Both the position numbers and the translations under genes were made by a program. Below, one piece after another: positions 1 to 8,649 of a stretch of 64,000 nt of DNA; position 1 is the first letter of the stretch, and every line of letters starts with the position of its first letter. The stretch lies in contig CP073041.1 in the NCBI GenBank assembly GCA_025370055.1, forward strand, positions 744,001 to 808,000, given 5' to 3'. This DNA is from Woronichinia naegeliana WA131 (lineage in GTDB: Bacteria > Cyanobacteriota > Cyanobacteriia > Cyanobacteriales > Microcystaceae). A model generated the notes under the pieces. It saw only the letters and a list, made by a program, of their open reading frames with translations, searched no databases and was not told where the DNA came from.

Positions 1-258
1 CGTAAGGTGAGCAAAGAATCAAGCTCCTCCTTATATTTTACGTTAGCATCTTCAAGACATCCTGAAATTGCTGCAGAAAACTGCGTAAAATCTTCATAAT
101 ATTTTGCGTATAAACACTTCTTCTTCACAAACTTCCACAGTCTTTCAATTAAATTCAAGTTAGGAGAATAAGGAGGTAAGTACAGTAACTCTATTCCTAA
201 TGATTCTGCCAACTCCTGCACAATTCGGCATTTTTGATAACGAGCATTGTCTAATACC
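1..258 (-). pseudogene. IS630-family transposase T2, C-terminal part
   Basis: Minus-strand reading gives the C-terminal third of an IS630/Tc1-type DDE transposase: VLDNARYQ (second catalytic Asp) followed by LLYLPPYSPNLNLIERLWK, the PYSPxLNxIE block with the catalytic Glu. Its N-terminal half lies at 5899-6644. The 9 bases tctaatacc occur at 250-258 and again at 5890-5898, so removing 259-5898 joins the frame exactly (LVLD to NARYQ). The true C-terminus runs off the left edge of the window. It is one gene split by a 5.6-kb nest of later insertions and cannot be made as a single protein now. Confidence 0.88.
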
Positions 259-473
259 CAGCAATTCTCAGTTTTAGATACAGCAAGCCTTTTAGGGATT
301 TAAAGAACATTTCAAAGGGGGTTTTTGGGGCAATTCTATATGTACTACCATGCCTGAAAGCCTGAAGACTCGTAAAATGAACTTGTTAATCCCGTTGAAT
401 TTTACCCCGTATTACGCGGGTACATCCCGGATAAAGTAGTACATAGAATCTGGGGTAAAATGGAAAAAAACTG

Positions 474-716
474 ATGAGCGAAAAAAGTATGTTACCGATT
501 CCCCCAGAAGAAAAAGCACTGTTAAAACAGCATCTCACCGAATCAGCCCGTATCCTGCGCAAATATACGGAACCAGAGAAACAGAAGGACTTTGGAAGCA
601 TCGAAGTAGAAGTCAGAACCCAGATGTTAGAAATTGTGGGGCCAACAATGGGGGAGTTTTTTTTTCAGAAGGGGGAAAAAAACGGTCTGGAAACAAGCGA
701 AAAATCAAAACCCTAG
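474..716 (+). CDS. K4 transposase, upstream frame
   Basis: 80-residue first frame of the ISKra4-type transposase, matching the N-terminal part of the one-frame K3 protein (60579-61640). It stops after leaving a T9 run at 657-665. A -1 slip there continues in the next frame (FFSEGGKKRSGNKRKIKTLV) into the ORF at 725. K2 has the same arrangement with a T7 run. The role is DNA binding and oligomerisation in the full-length transposase by family analogy. The copy is inactive because its 3' frame is split by T1. Confidence 0.7.
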   Translation: MSEKSMLPIPPEEKALLKQHLTESARILRKYTEPEKQKDFGSIEVEVRTQMLEIVGPTMGEFFFQKGEKNGLETSEKSKP

Positions 717-1477
717 TCGGAGAAGTGGAAATAAGCCAAAAACAAGCCAGAAAACTAAAGGTGTCGCCAAAAATCGTCTTAAGTCCAGGTTTAGAGAAAT
801 GCTGTCTAAGAGCCAGTGCGAAAACATCCTACCAACAAGCAGAAGAAGATATAGAGGAGTTGATGGGGATAAAAGTAGGACATAGCAGTTTACATCGCTT
901 GGTAGAACGGACAGAACTGCCCTTAGCTCAAGCTCAGTCAGAGAGTGCGGGGGTCAGTATAGATGGGGGAAAGATTTGTCTGCGGGGCGAGGAGAAGGAA
1001 GGGGGACAGTGGCGAGATTATAAACTGGTGAGTCTTCATGGCAATGTCTGTGAAGCCTTTTTCCAAGACCCAGAGGGCTTAAAGAATTGGAGCAATGTTC
1101 AACCTTTGTCCCCAATAGTGACCTTTTTGGGAGATGGTCATCCCGCAATCTGGAATGCGGTAGAGAGTTTCGCCACTCAATCGTGGCTGATACGACGAGA
1201 GGTGTTGGATTGGTATCATCTCAAGGAGAATCTGTTCAAAGTGGGTGGCTCTCTCAAACGGCTAGAAGCAGTGGAGCATTTACTGTGGCGGGGTTTTGTG
1301 AACAAGGCAATAGATGCGTTTGATGGAGTCAAAAGCAAGAGGGCAAAGAATTTTCAAGCCTATTTGACGAAGCATTATCAGCGTATCCCTGATTACCAAT
1401 ACTATCAACAGCTTGGTATTGTGATTGGTTCTGGTGATGTGGAGTCTAAGATTAAACAGGTGGGAGCTAGTGGTCTG

Positions 1478-2149
1478 TCAATTTTCTATTTGTGGATAAA
1501 GACGCTTGAGACGGATACGAGCCTCAGCCGTCGTGAATTGCCAATCTACCGACTTTTGGGAATGATTGCGCTGAGTGTACCAAGCCGTTGTTTCTTGCTC
1601 TAAAGTTTCCCGATCTGGAATTCGACGAGCTAGGCATTGCCGAGTCATTGCGGACAGCTCGTTTTCAGCAATATTAAGCCAACTGCCATGTTTTGGGGTA
1701 TGGTGAATTTCCAACCGTTCGACTAGACGACGAGCCGTGGAAGGCTCAAATGCTTCATATAGTGAGGCAAGTTTGTGAGTATTTAGCTGATCACATACTA
1801 AAATGACTTTGTCGTTATCAGCATAGTCGTTATCGAGTAAATTCTTAATTTCTGTTGCCCAGTCAACCGATGTTCTACGTTCACTGACAACTGTCTTTCG
1901 CCACCCAGACAAGGGTTCTGTAAACATAAAGATATTGGCTGTTCCATTGCGTTCATATTCGTAATCATGCGCCTCTGGCTGTCCAGGTTTGGCTGGTAGA
2001 GGAAGGCGGGTTTCTTTGACCAATTGTATAGGTTGCTCATCCATGCAAATCACTGGACAATTGGGGTCATAGGGTCGGTGATAAATTTCTAGAACATCTT
2101 CCATGTTAGACACAAATTCGGCACTCTTTTCTGGTGGAATCACGTACAT
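1478..2149 (-). CDS. T1 transposase, catalytic orfB
   Basis: IS630-type DDE endonuclease domain, 223 residues from the internal Met. Motifs: ICMDEQPIQL (first Asp), VILVCDQLNTHK (second Asp), HHTPKHGSWLNIAENEL (Glu). The frame is open upstream to an A8 run at 2174-2181 in orfA; reading -1 there fuses orfA to orfB. This copy keeps a complete orfB, but its orfA is cut by two other IS, so no fusion can be made here. The second copy (13666) has lost its C-terminus to K1. Confidence 0.85.
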   Translation of the reverse strand: MYVIPPEKSAEFVSNMEDVLEIYHRPYDPNCPVICMDEQPIQLVKETRLPLPAKPGQPEAHDYEYERNGTANIFMFTEPLSGWRKTVVSERRTSVDWATEIKNLLDNDYADNDKVILVCDQLNTHKLASLYEAFEPSTARRLVERLEIHHTPKHGSWLNIAENELSAMTRQCLARRIPDRETLEQETTAWYTQRNHSQKSVDWQFTTAEARIRLKRLYPQIEN

Positions 2150-2251
2150 CTGTCGCAGATGAGGTTTTAGTTCGTTTTTTTTAACACTTGACGCACGGTT
2201 TCGTGACTAATTGCTGGCACAATTTCTAACTCGACCGCCTTGTCGGCTAGT

Positions 2252-3853
2252 CTGACTTTTCCCGTTAAGTCCAAAATCCAGCAATGCAAACTTCTAGAGG
2301 CTTTATCTGGCAAGGGTTTGAGTAATGATTCTCTTGACAGGAAAAAAATATTCTGAAGCCATCATCCCGCTTATCGTTCAAATTTCAAAAACAAAGGATG
2401 AAGGGAGTATGAGACTGTAAAATGGAGAAAATCTTAAAGGGCAGGTCAAAAAATGTTGGAATGGTGGACAAAAAACTTTGCCAGTTGTGAATTGGGAGAC
2501 GAGAGGCTAAACAATCGTGCCTTCTCGATTGGGAAAAAGTTAAGTGAGGGGTTTGGAAAAGCCTTATCAGAAGTGTTTAAGGGAGGAAACGAGTTAAAGA
2601 GGGCCTATGAATTTTTGGGAATCCGAAAACAGACTTTGTCAAGATAATAGAGCCGCACTGTGAAATGACAACTGCCGCCGTAGAAGAATATAAGATAATG
2701 CTATCAGTCGGAGATACGACCTTCTTAGATTATCGCAATATCAAGGAAAAAAGGGAAGGGTATGGGCCGACTGGAAAAGGAGGGAATGGATTAATACTGC
2801 ATAGTGCTTTAGCAATTGAGCCAGAAAAAGGACAAGTATTAGGTTTATTATGGCAAAAACTGTGGAATAGGGAGGTAAAAGAAAAGCCCCCAACAGATGA
2901 AACGGCGAAGCAGAAAAAAGAAAGACAGAAAGAACAAAGAAAAGCAGCTCGTCAAAGACCATTTGAGGAAAAAGAATCCTACAAATGGGTAGAGGCTCTA
3001 AACACCTGTGAGAAACAGGTAGAAAGTTCAACGAGGGTAATTCATGTATTTGACAGAGAAGGAGATGTTTCAGAAGTCTTTGACTCAGTGCGTCAACTCA
3101 AGCATACAGGAGTGCTGGTCAGAGCGTCTCATAATCGTAGTTTAGACAAAAATAGTGAACGACTTTGGCAACATTTGGAATCAGAACCGATTCGTTTTCA
3201 TCAAGAAATCGAGATTCCGAGTACAGGAAAAAGAAAAGCACGGAAGGTTAAGCTTGCCGTCCGATTTTGCTCAGTTAATCTACGAACTCCCTATCGTTTT
3301 GATAATCGTGACCCGTTGAATGTCTATGCTGTTTATGCGACAGAAATCGATTGTCCCGAAGGCGAAACTCCTTTATCTTGGATGCTTCTGACTACAGAAG
3401 TTGTTGAGACTATTGAGATGGCTGTCACTATTCTTCGTTGGTACACCTACCGATGGCGGGTTGAAGAATTTCATAAAGTCCTTAAGTCTGGTTGTCAGAG
3501 TGAGCGTTATCGACTTGCCTCTGATGGAATGAAAACTCTTTTGGGTTTTTTAAGTGTCATTGCTGTTGAACTTTTACACGTTACTTATCTTCATCGTACC
3601 CAGCCCGATGCTCTCGCGATTGAAATTCTTAATCCTCTTCAACTTCAGGTGTTAAAAGCAGCCGCCTCTCAAAAACTTCCCCCTATTTTGACTGTTGCTT
3701 GGGCTGTCGAGTCTGTTGCTTTTCTTGGTGGTTATCTTGAACATCGTCGTAAAACTCCTCTCGGTATCCAAGTCCTTTGGCGCGGTTGGTTGAAGTTGCA
3801 TGACCTTTGCCAAGGCTGGCAGCTTGCAATCCGCACTTAACGGGAAAAGTCAG
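2252..3853 (+). mobile_element. IS4a copy 1 (1602 bp, Tn5/IS50-like IS4 family)
   Basis: Perfect 18-bp inverted ends beginning ctgacttttcccgttaag, resembling Tn5 ends in the first six bases. The 10-bp direct repeat gtcggctagt lies at 2242-2251 and 3854-3863. Length equals copy 2 (45552-47153), and the two copies carry the same frameshift. Confidence 0.93.
2453..3840 (+). CDS. IS4a transposase, frameshifted
   Basis: Two ORFs, 2453-2647 and 2665-3840, together cover an IS4-family transposase. The first holds the Tn5-type N-terminal DNA-binding motif (WWTKNFASCELGDERLNNR). The second holds SVGDTTFLDY (Asp), VIHVFDREGD (Asp) and YRWRVEEFHKVLKSG, the Y-R-E-K signature with the catalytic Glu. The frames join by a -1 shift at T5 (2612-2616), which restores GNPKTDFVKIIEPH. 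The identical break in copy 2 means either programmed frameshifting or spread of a mutant copy supplied with transposase in trans. Confidence 0.8.
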
Positions 3854-4136
3854 GTCGGCTAGTAACCTCAATGTCCAACGGGCTTGACCAGCAGGCGGTT
3901 CTCCACAACGTAAGGCGATTAGTTTTGCTTCTACCTCTCCATCAATAATCGGTTGACGAGGCGGCGTTTTGCGGGGCTTGCGGCTTAATGCTGACTCCAC
4001 ACCTTCATTGACCAATCGCTCCCTGAGATTGGCGACTGTGTTACGGTGACAACTAAAGGCGGCGGCAGCTTCCTCATCCGTCCATCCTTGTCCATTCACA
4101 TCGGGTGCGACCTTTAGTTGATAAAAGCTGTTGTAA

Positions 4137-5075
4137 TCAGGGTTCTACAGGGAACCCATATTGATCAAGTTTTGCCCAAAATTGACTCCATCGTTCCTTG
4201 GTCAATACCAAAGCTCGTAGGCTCAAAATAATTCCTGCTCCTTTTTCCTTCCATCGCATCCCTGAACAACATAATCGTTGTTTGACCAACGTCTTACAAG
4301 CTGCTTCCGTAACACCTGAACCAATCGGATACTTTTTCTCTATGTATTCAGCATAATCCATTTGATGCTGATGATTCTCGTAATAAGTAATCGCCGCTTG
4401 TAGTTTCTCGGTAAGATTCTTAGAATGACTTTTTTCTTCTTTGACTTCTTTCATCAGATTTAGCAGTTCTCCTGCTTTTCCTTTTTCATGCTTGAGTTCT
4501 CGACAATTTTCAGTCAACCATTCTTTTTGTTTTGACACGGTATTCGGATGCAACGCTTCTGCCAAGGCACCTAAGTAACCAGAGGCATGATAGAAATCTA
4601 ATATCTGTTCTTCCGTTTGCTTTTCTAAAAACTTCCAATTTGATTCTGCCCCGTCTGCTATCCCGACCAATGTTGCCTCTGGATAACGGTTTTTCGCTCG
4701 CTCAATTTCTCTTTCTAATCTTTCTAGAAAACTCTTTTTTCCATACTCTGGTGCCGCACCTAGATAGATTGTAGGTTGACGTTCGCCTTCACTATCGTAT
4801 AGGGAAACGGTTCCCACCATTGCTTCACGGTAGCCATCCTCACACATCAGCATACAGGTTCCATCTAATCCTATTCCCACTGTTGCAATTTGGCTATCCT
4901 CCTTGGGCGGGGCATAACTCCACGCTTCTTCTTTTGCCTGTACCACACTTCCTACTGCTTCACTCAATCTTTGGATATAGGATAGCGCTACTTTTCTACC
5001 ATGATTTTCTAATAAATCATTTTTCACCTCTTTGCCTGCCATCCCTGACATTTTTGAGGATACCTGTTTTGCCAA
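4137..5075 (-). CDS. K1 transposase, catalytic frame (312 aa)
   Basis: DDE transposase of the ISKra4 family. Candidate catalytic residues: D71 (GIGLDGT), D141 (LVGIADGAESNW) and E257 (PIGSGVTEAACK). A charged insertion (about 180-230) lies between the second Asp and the Glu. The frame is open about 23 codons upstream of the nominal TTG start, which fits synthesis by +1 frameshifting from the 142-residue ORF. TTG initiation inside the upstream ORF is the alternative. Intact in this copy. Confidence 0.85.
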   Translation of the reverse strand: MAKQVSSKMSGMAGKEVKNDLLENHGRKVALSYIQRLSEAVGSVVQAKEEAWSYAPPKEDSQIATVGIGLDGTCMLMCEDGYREAMVGTVSLYDSEGERQPTIYLGAAPEYGKKSFLERLEREIERAKNRYPEATLVGIADGAESNWKFLEKQTEEQILDFYHASGYLGALAEALHPNTVSKQKEWLTENCRELKHEKGKAGELLNLMKEVKEEKSHSKNLTEKLQAAITYYENHQHQMDYAEYIEKKYPIGSGVTEAACKTLVKQRLCCSGMRWKEKGAGIILSLRALVLTKERWSQFWAKLDQYGFPVEP

Positions 5076-5445
5076 TAATGGCGTTGATGTTATGATTATC
5101 CTTGCTTCTCTTTCTAAGGGGCAATACGTTTTTCCTCAAAGGTGAACGCTGATATACATGACGATTCACTATAACCTCACCATAAGGTGTTTGATATTCT
5201 TTCGGTTGCTCTCCCTTACTCTTCCAGATTTCTTCACCGATTTTTAAGGGTGAACCATCTGTATCTAAATATTTCAAGGCTTCTTTGCTGGCGATGCAAC
5301 CTACTTCGTTTAAGCCTTTTTGAATATTTATTTCTGTATCCAACATTGAACGACTGAGTTCTAATGTTAGTTCTATTTTTATCTTTGAACCCTCTACATT
5401 AATTAGTTTTGCTGTCATCATTGTTTCCTCTTTGTCACTTTTCAT
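5017..5445 (-). CDS. K1 transposase, upstream frame (142 aa)
   Basis: First ORF of the K1 transposase, identical in protein sequence in all seven K1 copies that carry it whole. Homology to ISKra4 transposases continues in the +1 frame from just after codon AGG in CCT TTG AGG AAA AAC: the +1 frame reads [19 protein letters not shown] and then joins the 312-residue ORF. A TGA in the +1 frame lies immediately before that point. The last 40 or so residues of this ORF are therefore probably not part of the fusion protein. Confidence 0.8.
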   Translation of the reverse strand: MKSDKEETMMTAKLINVEGSKIKIELTLELSRSMLDTEINIQKGLNEVGCIASKEALKYLDTDGSPLKIGEEIWKSKGEQPKEYQTPYGEVIVNRHVYQRSPLRKNVLPLRKRSKDNHNINAIIGKTGILKNVRDGRQRGEK

Positions 5446-5898
5446 CCCATGTTAACACTTTTCTTTTCCTTCATCAACTAAAGGTCACACCCTTCACATC
5501 AATGTTTAACAGAATATTGGCGTGCTTAATTTTGTAAGCCGCTCCTTTGCCGATGGATACCAAATCTTTTAGGGTCTGACGTTCTTCTTGACTTAATCGG
5601 ACAATATAGGTCTTGAGCATGGTTACTTATTACGATATCTGTTGAGGTAATGAATAGCCTCTCCATTTTCCCTCAAATTCACAATCTTTAGCTTGACAGA
5701 CCACTAGGGTTAAATTGTCGGGAGCACGTTGGCATCTTCATAATGTTTCTCGTATTCTTCGGCTACGATGTGCTTATCTCAATCACTCTCCTCTTTTGAG
5801 TGTCAATGTATTATCTTAAGTGGGATGCACCCGTATTACGCGAACTAAAACCTGAAACCCTTGCTACAGGGCAAATTTAGAATTGCTGGTCTAATACC

Positions 5899-6644
5899 AA
5901 CGTAATCGGTATTAATAGTCCTAATTCTGCTATCTTTTCTAGGAGTTCACAAACCTGAGTTCCCGTAATATAAGAACTGTTCGTTACCATAATTACTTCA
6001 TGGGTAATTGCATTTAATGCTCCTAACACATTAAAACGTTTTCTCCCTGATGGTGACTTAATAAAAATCCTTTTGAAGCACCATATAAAATTTACAAATG
6101 CTCCCATTACAAAATGAGAGGCATCTACAAAGAAAACTGCCCTTTTTCCTGCTTTTGCCTCTTCTAGCCTTGGTTCTAGCTCTTTTTCTCTATAGCTATC
6201 CTGAGCTTCTACATCTGCTTTTGATGGAATTGTTCCCACCTTTAGACACCTCATTCCTATTGACTTTAAAAATTTTCTGACTTGCGTTGGACTTCTTTTT
6301 ATTCCCGTTAATTCTTCTATTCTTTTTACTGCTTCATTTATTCTTGCTGGTGGATTTGACTCAAAATATGCCTCAATTGTCCCTTGATGCTCTGTTAACT
6401 CGCTTTTCGGGCGATTAAATTTTATTTCTTTTAGTTTTTCTATCCCGCCCTCTTGATAATCACGGATATAGCTTGTCACCGTATTTACTGAAACTCCTGC
6501 GAATTGAGCAATTTTTTGATGAGATAATCCCTGACTTTTTAACCATAAAACTTCCATCTTTAGCTGTACTCTAGGATGCGGGTGATTAAACCGACCGTAA
6601 GACAACAGTCTTTTGTCTTCTTCCGTAAATTCTAACTTAATCAT
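5899..6644 (-). pseudogene. IS630-family transposase T2, N-terminal part
   Basis: Codes an N-terminal helix-turn-helix (LSHQKIAQFAGVSVNTVTSY), a winged-helix linker and the first catalytic Asp (AVFFVDASHFVMG). Homology stops at LVLD, at the TSD tctaatacc of MITE1; the remainder is at 1-258. Together they make a normal-length IS630 transposase. The open frame adds only QQF from MITE1 before a stop at 5877. Confidence 0.9.
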
Positions 6645-6727
6645 TTCTCAGCCTCTTGACTACTTTTTCTATTTTTACTATATTATCTCTTATTTTTAAA
6701 ATTCGCAACTTGTGACCGTGTTCAGTA

Positions 6728-7109
6728 TATATTCGTCACGGCACTCAAACGTTAATAGCCAGTTTTGATGTGGCCAAGGGTCAAGTAATCTGCTCTACAG
6801 TCGGAAATACTCGCACAGAGGCAGACTATTTAAGCCATATCCAAAAAACCATTGCCACCAGCCCTGATGTAGCAAAATGGCACTTGATTATGGATTGCCT
6901 AAATACCCATCAGTCAGAATCTTTGGTTCGCTATGTAGCAGAATTTGAGGGACTTAATCTTGAATTAGGAGAGAAGGGCAAGAGTGGCATCCTTCAATCA
7001 ATGGCGAGTAGAGCAACTTTTCTCAGTGACCCCAATCATCGAATTGTTTTTCACTTCACACCGAAGCATTGTTCATGGCTCAATCAAATTGAGATTTGGT
7101 TTGGTATTT
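6728..7109 (+). pseudogene. IS630-family transposase T3, internal fragment
   Basis: Begins with YIRHGTQTL, continues through [22 protein letters not shown] (second Asp region) and [19 protein letters not shown], and is then cut by ISL3. The 18334-18884 copy shows the missing C-terminus. The left border coincides with the end of T2 at a TA-rich site (tatattc), so T2 probably inserted in T3 and the T3 N-terminus would lie left of the window. No TSD is visible at the ISL3 border, so a rearrangement followed. Confidence 0.75.
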
Positions 7110-8355
7110 GGCTCTCCCCTTGTCTGTGTGTAATGTTATGTTACGAGTTAAAGCAAGCTAACAATTTAAGCCGTAGATGCTCAAAATTAGCAAATCCATA
7201 ACTTTTCCTTTTTATTAATTTAATTTTTGTATTCATCCCTTCCGTTAATCCATTAGTTGTATGGTTTTCAAAATAATTGCATATACCTGTCAAATGAGTT
7301 TTCAGCATACCCACACTTTTTTTATAGAATAGGCTCGCTGTTCTCATCCATTTTTCAAATTTTCTCCTTGCACCATTTGTTGTTCTTGAATGCTCATAAA
7401 TATCTCTAATCTCTTCCTTCATTTCATACGCTATTCCTAAACAAGGATACATTTTCAATATCTCTTCTAACTCTTCTCTTTTTTCTTCTTTTAACTCTTC
7501 TTTATTTTTCCATAATAGGTATGTTAAACCCTTTTTATGCATATTCATTTTCTTTCTCAATTTATTCAATTCTTCATTTATATTTTTCATTACATGAAAT
7601 CTATCATAGACGATTTTAGCATTTACAAATAACTCCTTTATTGCTGACGTAAATCCCTCCCACATATCCACACTTACTTCCTTTACATTCTCTCTAACCC
7701 TTGCTGGCTGCACTTTTAGGGCTTCTATTATCTCTTCTTTTTTGTGTCCTTTTATTACTTCTAACAATTCCTTTTTATTTATATCTATCACTGTTGTAAT
7801 AAAGTCTTTTTTTCCTTTTCTATTACTAAATTCGTCTAAACTTATCTTTTCTGGTAATTCCCATTCCTTCTTTTCTGCCTGCTTTGCATACTCTTCAAAT
7901 ATTGATTCCAATGTTCCCCAACTTATTTCTTCTTCTTGCCTTACCTCTTCTACATTTTTCTTTTTTACTTGCTCATAAATCTTTTCTTCATAACGAATTG
8001 TATAATGTTTTCTTAGCTGCATAAAGTCCAGTCTTTCTGTTATGTATTTCTGACATTTTTCACAATGGAACTGGCGGCGGGGCACTTCCAGATATACTTT
8101 CTTTCCCAATAGGGATAAATCCCGAACCAAATTATATTCTATTTGATTTATATCTTCCAATTCTTTATGACAATTTGGACATTCCATTACTTCGTTTTTC
8201 ATTTTTAATTTTAAGAACAAAGCACCATCTATTTCTCGATAGTTTACGACTGTTACCTTTGGCAAACCTAGTAGCTCATCCAAGTTTATCCACATACTCC
8301 ACCTCCTACCGTGGTATTACTATTATACACTTTCCACACAGTTGGGGGAAGAGCC
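7110..8355 (-). mobile_element. ISL3-family IS copy 1 (1246 bp)
   Basis: Ends ggctctcccc and, inverted, ggctcttccccc. The length is identical to the copy at 25344-26589. The flanks (tggtattt and atcctgtc) do not form a TSD, unlike copy 2, so recombination or deletion has replaced one side. Confidence 0.9.
7141..8295 (-). CDS. ISL3-family transposase (384 aa)
   Basis: N-terminal zinc ribbon with C39, C42, C78 and C81 (MECPNC and FHCEKC). The DDE_Tnp_ISL3 domain follows: [11 protein letters not shown] (first Asp), VSVDMWEGF (second Asp), [19 protein letters not shown], and [18 protein letters not shown] (Glu region) near the C-terminus. Full length with no frameshift. The protein sequence is the same as the copy at 25404-26558. 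It should catalyse transposition of this element and of relatives with the same ends. Confidence 0.92.
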   Translation of the reverse strand: MWINLDELLGLPKVTVVNYREIDGALFLKLKMKNEVMECPNCHKELEDINQIEYNLVRDLSLLGKKVYLEVPRRQFHCEKCQKYITERLDFMQLRKHYTIRYEEKIYEQVKKKNVEEVRQEEEISWGTLESIFEEYAKQAEKKEWELPEKISLDEFSNRKGKKDFITTVIDINKKELLEVIKGHKKEEIIEALKVQPARVRENVKEVSVDMWEGFTSAIKELFVNAKIVYDRFHVMKNINEELNKLRKKMNMHKKGLTYLLWKNKEELKEEKREELEEILKMYPCLGIAYEMKEEIRDIYEHSRTTNGARRKFEKWMRTASLFYKKSVGMLKTHLTGICNYFENHTTNGLTEGMNTKIKLIKRKSYGFANFEHLRLKLLACFNS

Positions 8356-8377
8356 ATCCTGTCAATGCGTAAGTTCT

Positions 8378-8409
8378 GGGCCTGCTAGGGGATTTACGTT
8401 TGATGTCAT
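8378..8409 (-). pseudogene. Remnant of a pgm-like 5' end
   Basis: About 30 bases read [10 protein letters not shown] on the minus strand, nearly the start of pgm (30208). The same stretch precedes a longer remnant at 26618-26704, with the same Thr2 instead of Val2. The two remnants therefore share an ancestor distinct from the intact gene, or one copied the other. Confidence 0.6.
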
Positions 8410-8425
8410 AGAGCCCCAGGGCAAA

Positions 8426-8547
8426 CAGCAATTCCAAATTCAAAACTTGATAGCTCTGAAAACCTTACACCAAAAGGACTTTACAATTCTTGACAATTTG
8501 GTGAATCGCTGAAACGACGCAAAATCGTTCTGAATTTATTTTTGCTG
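8426..8547. mobile_element. MITE2 (122 bp)
   Basis: No ORF. The ends are inverted (cagcaattcc at the left; ttttgctg at the right) and it is flanked by exact 9-bp repeats cagggcaaa at 8417-8425 and 8548-8556. The locus at 26709 shows the same surroundings uninterrupted, giving an empty-site comparison. It shares end sequence and TSD length with MITE1. Confidence 0.72.
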
Positions 8548-8649
8548 CAGGGCAAACGCATCAAAATTCTAGACTCTTTATTTGACAAGCCTTTTAGCAT
8601 TTCACGGCTGATGTGAGATAGAGATGTTTGCAAAATCAAGGGGAGCATC

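Larger units (their letters stand above)
4103..5492 (-). mobile_element. K1 copy 1, intact ISKra4-family IS (1390 bp)
   Basis: Ends gggtgcgacctttagttgat and, at the transposase start side, gggtgtgacctttagttgat (19 of 20 match). TSD ttcacatc at 4095-4102 and 5493-5500. It interrupts orfA of T1. This is the commonest element in the window and the sequence along which the 11-kb inversion took place. Confidence 0.95.
2167..5620 (-). pseudogene. T1 orfA, split into three pieces
   Basis: Helix-turn-helix DNA-binding half of the T1 transposase. Pieces 5501-5620, 3864-4102 and 2167-2251 add to 444 nt, exactly the 147-codon orfA of the intact copy at 13205-13648. IS4a (TSD gtcggctagt) and K1 (TSD ttcacatc) cause the breaks. 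The pieces include GWTDEEAAAAFSCHRNTVAN, the HTH. Confidence 0.93.
1470..5704 (-). mobile_element. T1 copy 1, IS630-family IS (native 1225 bp) carrying IS4a and K1
   Basis: Termini share the perfect repeat gtggtctgtcaa and the element sits between duplicated TA dinucleotides, as usual for IS630/Tc1 elements. Subtracting IS4a with its 10-bp TSD (1612) and K1 with its 8-bp TSD (1398) from 4235 leaves 1225 bp. Copy 2, reassembled across the 17-28 kb inversion, also adds to 1225 bp. Confidence 0.92.
725..5819 (+). pseudogene. K4 transposase, catalytic frame, split by T1
   Basis: Pieces 725-1469 and 5707-5819. Visible motifs: SIDGGKICLR (first Asp), FLGDGHPAIWN (second Asp), EVLDWYHLKENLFKVGGS and IGSGDVESKIKQ (catalytic Glu), then after the T1 insertion the C-terminal RLRCAYLN. 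The reading frame is open upstream of the ATG at 725 back to the T9 run, so the natural product is a frameshift fusion with the 474-716 ORF. The open frame after 1469 runs into T1 and adds unrelated residues to 1603. Confidence 0.83.
418..5832 (+). mobile_element. K4, ISKra4-family IS (native about 1178 bp) carrying T1
   Basis: Ends are gggtacatccc (418-428) and gggatgcaccc (5822-5832), flanked by the direct repeat gtattacgc at 409-417 and 5833-5841. It encodes a two-frame ISKra4-type transposase. T1 is inserted at a TA dinucleotide (1468-1469 and 5705-5706) near the 3' end of the transposase gene. Removing T1 restores the ending of the reading frame (RCAYLN motif, stop at 5817-5819). Confidence 0.82.
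259..5889. mobile_element. MITE1, short nonautonomous element (207 bp) split by K4
   Basis: Outer arms 259-417 and 5842-5889 form a 207-bp element without an ORF. Its ends are inverted repeats (cagcaattct at the left, agaattgctg at the right) and it is flanked by the 9-bp direct repeat tctaatacc, which interrupts T2. K4 sits inside it. MITE2 at 8426-8547 has similar cagcaattc-type ends and also a 9-bp TSD. The transposase that moved it is not evident in this window. Confidence 0.72.

Noticed and set aside
8362-8373. Match aatgcgtaagtt right of ISL3 as a continuation of T3
   Set aside because: The match to the T3 sequence is only 12 bp, and gcgtaagtt-type strings recur at 18310, 26605 and 37479, so continuity is not supported.
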